A stretch of DNA of 54,859 nt from the NCBI RefSeq assembly GCF_900168265.1, contig NZ_FVZF01000028.1, forward strand, positions 1 through 54,859, in the 5' to 3' direction. This document shows, one piece after another, positions 51,242 through 54,859 of this stretch (its first letter is position 1; the number at the start of each line of letters is the position of its first letter). This DNA is from Salegentibacter salarius. Lineage in GTDB: Bacteria; Bacteroidota; Bacteroidia; Flavobacteriales; Flavobacteriaceae. The translations under genes were made by a program, and so were the position numbers. The notes below the pieces were generated by a model. That model saw only the letters and a program-made list of their open reading frames with translations. It made no database searches and was not told the DNA's origin.

Positions 51242-54200
51242 ATGCAGAATAAAATAGCGTCTGTCATATTTTCTACACGTATAATGGCAGTCTTGTTTGT
51301 GGTTTTCGCAGTGGCCATGGCGTTCGGGACATTTATTGAAAGTTGGTATAGTATTGAAACAGCGAGAGTGTTAATCTACAACACCTGGTGGTTTGAAGCT
51401 ATTATGGTATTTTTTGTGATTAATTTCGCCGGAAATATTAAGCGTTACAACCTCCATAAACGCGAAAAATGGTCTTCCCTTTTAATTCACTTATCTTTTG
51501 TGCTAATCCTGGTTGGGGCGTTTATTACGCGTTATATTAGTTACGAAGGGGTTATGCCAATACGTGAAGGCGAAACTACCAATGTTATGCTTTCCCAAAA
51601 AACTTTTCTCACCACTTTTATTGACGGCGAAATTAATGGCGAGCCTAGGCGTAGGGTTTTGCAGGAACCGGTGCTTTTTGCTCCAGAGACTGAAAACGAG
51701 TATGTGCTGAACACCGACTATAATGGCCAACCGGTTACTATTGAAGCGACTAATTTTATTTACGGTGCTAAAGAAGAATTAGTGCCGGCTGAAGATGGGA
51801 TAAATCATCTTAAAATTGTTGAAGCAGGAGGCGGGGAGCGTCACGATCATTATTTGAAGGAAGGCGAAGTTCAAAATATTCATAATGTTTTATTCTCATT
51901 GAACGAACCTACCGAAGGCGCAATTAATATAACCTACGATGAAGCTAGCGGGAAATACACCATAGATTCTCCTTTTGAGGGAGATTATATGCGAATGGCA
52001 GACCAGAAGCGTGGAGATTTAGTAAAAGATTCTACCCAAAACCTGATGCTTCGGTCTTTATACAATATTGGGAATATGCAGTTTGTAATTCCTGAACCGG
52101 TGGTGAAAGGGAAATACGATATTGTAAGAACCCCAGAAAAAGCCGATGGTCAATCTGATGCATTAACCTTAAGGGTTTCTTCTGAAGGCGAATCTAAAAC
52201 TGTCACCTTAATGGGTGGACAGGGAATTACCAGCGAACCTCAAAAGGTAGAACTTGCCGGACTAGAATTTTACCTGGATTACGGCAGTAAAGAAATAGAA
52301 TTGCCATTTGCCATAAAGCTTAATGATTTTATAGCTGACAAATATCCCGGTACAGAAAATAGTTACTCGGCTTTTAAAAGTAAGGTAGAGATAGTTGAGG
52401 AAGGAAAAGAGAATAGACCTTATGAAATTTATATGAACCACGTCTTAGATCACAAAGGATTTAGGTTTTTTCAAGCTAGTTTTATGCCAGATGAAAAAGG
52501 AACTATACTTTCTGTAAACCACGATTTCTGGGGAACCTGGGTTACTTACATTGGGTATTTTCTGCTTTATTTAGGCTTAATGCTTATCCTTTTTGATAAA
52601 GGCTCTCGATTTGGAAATCTTAAGGAAATGCTGGAAAAAGTAAAAGACAAAAAGAAAAAGTTAACTACGGTACTTATTTTCTTTATGGCTGCAGGTTCTA
52701 TGTTTGCCCAGGTGCCTGAAGATGATCACCAACACGCTCAATCGGCTAAAAAGGAAGTAGATTCCATTCTTAAAAGTAACGCTGTAAGTGAAGAACACGC
52801 AGCTAAATTTGGTAGACTGGTAATTCAGGATGCCAGTGGTAGGATGAAACCGGCCAATACGTATTCTTCTGAATTACTTCGGAAATTAAGTAAGTCTGAT
52901 GAATATGAAGGTTTAAGCTCAGATCAGGTTCTGGTGTCGCTAACCCAAAATCCAATGATCTGGTACAATGTGCCTATTATTTATGTTGAAAAACATAATG
53001 ATAGCTTGCATAATATTTTAGGAGTAGATGAAGGAAAAAAGTATTTAACGCTAAGTAGTTTCTTTGATGAAACTGGAAGTTATAAACTCTCGCCATTACT
53101 GGAAGATGCCTACCAGGCAGCGGTTCCCAATAAATTTCAAAAGGATTTTATCAATACCGATAAAAAAGTGAATTTATTGTATCGTGCGCTTCAGGGTAAA
53201 ATACTTCGCATTTTCCCAATTCCGGGAGATGATAATAATAAGTGGGTTTCTTATCCTGAATTAGAGGATGAAGGTGTAGTTTTTAAAGGAATGGATTCGG
53301 TGTACACTAAACAGATTCTTCCCTTGTATATGACCTCACTTTCTGAGGCCAGTGAAACCGGAGATTATACAAAAGCGAATCAATTTCTGGAAAGTATAAA
53401 AGGATTTCAGAAGAAATTCGGAGAAGAAGTAATGCCTTCAGAAGATAAGATCAATGCTGAGATCGCTTATAACAAATACGATATTTTTAAGAACTTATTC
53501 TGGATGTATATGACAGCCGGACTACTTATGTTGGTGTTTGTTATTGTTAAGATCTTTAAGGAAAATAGTGTAACAAAATGGCTGGTGAAGATTAGTGGCG
53601 GTGTTATTGTAGTTCTTTTTATACTGCATACTTTGGGACTAATTGCCCGGTGGTATATTTCTGGACACGCTCCCTGGAGTGATGCTTATGAATCTATGAT
53701 CTATGTAGGTTGGGCCACTATGTTCTTTGGTTTAGCTTTCGGAAGAAAAAGTAGCTTAACTGTTGCATCTACGGCTTTTGTAACTTCAATGATTCTAATG
53801 ATCGCACATTGGAACTGGATGGATCCTTCTATAGCTAATTTACAGCCCGTGCTTGATTCTTATTGGTTAATGATTCACGTGTCGGTAATTGTAGGAAGTT
53901 ATGGTCCTTTTACCCTGGGAATGATCCTTGGTGCTGTGGCCTTACTATTAATGATTTTCACCACAGAAAGCAATAAGAAAAAAATGGATCTCAATATAAA
54001 GGAGATCACCATTATTACTGAAATGGCTTTAACGGTAGGCCTTGTAATGCTAACCATTGGAAACTTCCTTGGAGGACAATGGGCCAACGAAAGCTGGGGA
54101 CGTTATTGGGGCTGGGATCCAAAAGAAACCTGGGCTTTAATAAGTATTATGGTATATGCATTTGTAATCCATATGCGTTTAGTTCCAGGGCTTAGAAGTA

Positions 54201-54430
54201 GATGGTTCTTTAATTTTATGGCTATTGTAGCTTTTGCCAGTATTATGATGACTTATTTTGGGGTGAACTTCTACCTGGCCGGATTACACTCTTATGCTAG
54301 CGGAGACAAAGTAATCACACCTACTTTTATTTACTATGCAATAGCAATAGTTGCATTATTGGGAGCTGTATCTTACTGGAGATTTCAGAAGTTTTATGCG
54401 AAAAAGCCTAAGAAGAAAATTGAAAAGTAA
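51242..54430 (+). CDS. ccsBA: Cytochrome c biogenesis ResB-CcsA fusion
   Basis: A 1062-residue membrane protein that joins ResB/CcsB (N-terminal: helices around 15-100 and a large periplasmic domain) to CcsA (C-terminal). The heme-handling WWD motif is seen in WGRYWGWDPKETWALIS near residue 960, with flanking His residues in the CcsA helices (HAPWSDAYES, MIHVSVIVG). It delivers heme and ligates it to CXXCH of c-type cytochromes (system II). The -7 box TAAATTTG lies at 51212-51219. A terminator-like stem follows at 54552. Confidence 0.95.
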   Translation: MQNKIASVIFSTRIMAVLFVVFAVAMAFGTFIESWYSIETARVLIYNTWWFEAIMVFFVINFAGNIKRYNLHKREKWSSLLIHLSFVLILVGAFITRYISYEGVMPIREGETTNVMLSQKTFLTTFIDGEINGEPRRRVLQEPVLFAPETENEYVLNTDYNGQPVTIEATNFIYGAKEELVPAEDGINHLKIVEAGGGERHDHYLKEGEVQNIHNVLFSLNEPTEGAINITYDEASGKYTIDSPFEGDYMRMADQKRGDLVKDSTQNLMLRSLYNIGNMQFVIPEPVVKGKYDIVRTPEKADGQSDALTLRVSSEGESKTVTLMGGQGITSEPQKVELAGLEFYLDYGSKEIELPFAIKLNDFIADKYPGTENSYSAFKSKVEIVEEGKENRPYEIYMNHVLDHKGFRFFQASFMPDEKGTILSVNHDFWGTWVTYIGYFLLYLGLMLILFDKGSRFGNLKEMLEKVKDKKKKLTTVLIFFMAAGSMFAQVPEDDHQHAQSAKKEVDSILKSNAVSEEHAAKFGRLVIQDASGRMKPANTYSSELLRKLSKSDEYEGLSSDQVLVSLTQNPMIWYNVPIIYVEKHNDSLHNILGVDEGKKYLTLSSFFDETGSYKLSPLLEDAYQAAVPNKFQKDFINTDKKVNLLYRALQGKILRIFPIPGDDNNKWVSYPELEDEGVVFKGMDSVYTKQILPLYMTSLSEASETGDYTKANQFLESIKGFQKKFGEEVMPSEDKINAEIAYNKYDIFKNLFWMYMTAGLLMLVFVIVKIFKENSVTKWLVKISGGVIVVLFILHTLGLIARWYISGHAPWSDAYESMIYVGWATMFFGLAFGRKSSLTVASTAFVTSMILMIAHWNWMDPSIANLQPVLDSYWLMIHVSVIVGSYGPFTLGMILGAVALLLMIFTTESNKKKMDLNIKEITIITEMALTVGLVMLTIGNFLGGQWANESWGRYWGWDPKETWALISIMVYAFVIHMRLVPGLRSRWFFNFMAIVAFASIMMTYFGVNFYLAGLHSYASGDKVITPTFIYYAIAIVALLGAVSYWRFQKFYAKKPKKKIEK

Positions 54431-54551
54431 TTAGAAAATTACGGACTGAAAAGTCTAGTGTTTAAAGGAACTTGGTTAGGCTTCTAATATGTTTAGATTC
54501 ATAACAACTTAGATCCTGAAACAAGTTCAGGATGACGAATAATAACAAAGA

Positions 54552-54584
54552 GGCCGTCTAAAAAGTATTTAGATGGCCTTTTTT
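54552..54584 (+). terminator. Hairpin near the end of ccsBA, possibly also the IS end
   Basis: GGCCGTCTAAA at 54552-54562 pairs with TTTAGATGGCC at 54568-54578 (one G-U pair), followed by TTTTTT. It can terminate ccsBA. The sequence also looks like a transposon terminal repeat. An unrelated small inverted repeat ATCCTGAA-N5-TTCAGGAT lies near 54513. Confidence 0.6.
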
Positions 54585-54664
54585 ATTGATAAAAGTTTTT
54601 GTGAGAGAAGCGCTTCTTCTTTTGTAGATATTCTTAATGATAAAAAAGGAAGGAAGCCCCCTTC

Positions 54665-54859
54665 CTATGCTATACTGAATTTTCTTAAGTTGTGCGCCAT
54701 AGCGATTAACCCTATTTCAGTAGTTACTTTCTCCATTCCCCGAAGCATAAATCGCTTGAAGCCCATGTTTTGCTTGATATTCCCAAAAACGGCTTCCACA
54801 TCCCAGCACCGACGTTTACGATGTGCTATTCCCGCTTCACTTAATAGTAGGTTCCTAGC
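54665..54859 (-). CDS. IS1182-family DDE transposase, C-terminal end (partial)
   Basis: The last 64 residues of a transposase are in frame from the right edge to TAG at 54665-54667. They carry the DDE-family tail HRKRRCWDVEAVFGNIKQNM and then GFKRFMLRGMEKVTTEIGLI and AMAHNLRKFSIA, where the Glu of VEAVFG corresponds to the final catalytic acid. The rest of the gene lies outside the window. Confidence 0.88.
   Translation of the reverse strand, partial: ARNLLLSEAGIAHRKRRCWDVEAVFGNIKQNMGFKRFMLRGMEKVTTEIGLIAMAHNLRKFSIA

Larger units (their letters stand above)
54552..54859 (-). mobile_element. IS1182-type element, one end (partial)
   Basis: The transposase C-terminus at 54665-54859 is followed outward (leftward) by about 110 nt of non-coding DNA ending in the GGCCGTCTAAAAAG hairpin, a plausible IS end. 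The element continues past the right edge. The exact boundary is an estimate. Confidence 0.5.

Overview
The window comes from a low-GC marine or soil-type member of the Bacteroidota, most likely Flavobacteriaceae of the Gramella/Salegentibacter kind. The genus is inferred; no 16S rRNA gene is present. Signs of this are the TAnnTTTG-type -7 promoter boxes, weak ribosome binding sites, many TTG/GTG starts, a ccsBA fusion, a PIG-L/sodium-symporter operon, an UpxY-type NusG paralog and an IntDOT-like recombinase. Both ends are transposase fragments: an IS3-type orfA at 1-268 and an IS1182-type transposase C-terminus at 54665-54859.

Layout. Positions 1-8931 look accessory. They hold an IS insertion into a DUF892 (YciE/YciF) gene, a lipid kinase, surE, an FMN reductase, a BLUF protein that has lost its photoactive Tyr, a Ca-type P-ATPase, and a tyrosine recombinase facing the 3' end of tRNA-Pro(GGG), with paired direct repeats between them. 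Positions 9331-17528 hold an outer-surface protein, a Zn-type CDF exporter, a solitary NusG paralog, sbcDC with an 8-unit heptamer array at the sbcC stop, and a hemolysin III protein. Positions 17592-41665 form a sulfur and redox region. Positions 41822-54430 look like ordinary chromosome: an oxidoreductase, a PIG-L deacetylase/35-aa membrane protein/symporter operon, an MscS channel, a DUF2520-KdsC-SMR-UbiA-Maf operon, and ccsBA.

The main result is a probable sulfane-sulfur/sulfite regulon. A Crp/Fnr-family regulator (17592-18260) has a ligand pocket carrying its only three cysteines and no cAMP motif. Four promoters carry the palindrome GTAAC-N4-GTTAC followed by TG. In all four, exactly 30 nt separate the end of the palindrome from the final G of a TTTG -7 box, which puts the site near -41.5 and fits class II activation. 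The four promoters drive (1) TauE/SafE exporter - isoprenylcysteine methyltransferase-like protein - CydAB bd oxidase - two methyltransferases, (2) an outer-membrane porin, now damaged by deletion and frameshift, with an MFS transporter, (3) a fatty acid hydroxylase-like protein with an ETHE1/rhodanese persulfide dioxygenase, and (4) a YeeE/YedE pair. Between them lies a minus-strand operon of DoxX, two exported DsrE-like proteins and a SoxB-like lipoprotein. Together the genes suggest uptake and carriage of sulfane sulfur, its oxidation to sulfite, sulfite export, and respiration through a sulfide-tolerant oxidase. This is inferred from families, context and operators, not proven.

Other structure includes four intergenic copies of a repeat with core CTCGATAATCGAG, several clear hairpin terminators, and a translationally coupled 35-aa membrane protein.
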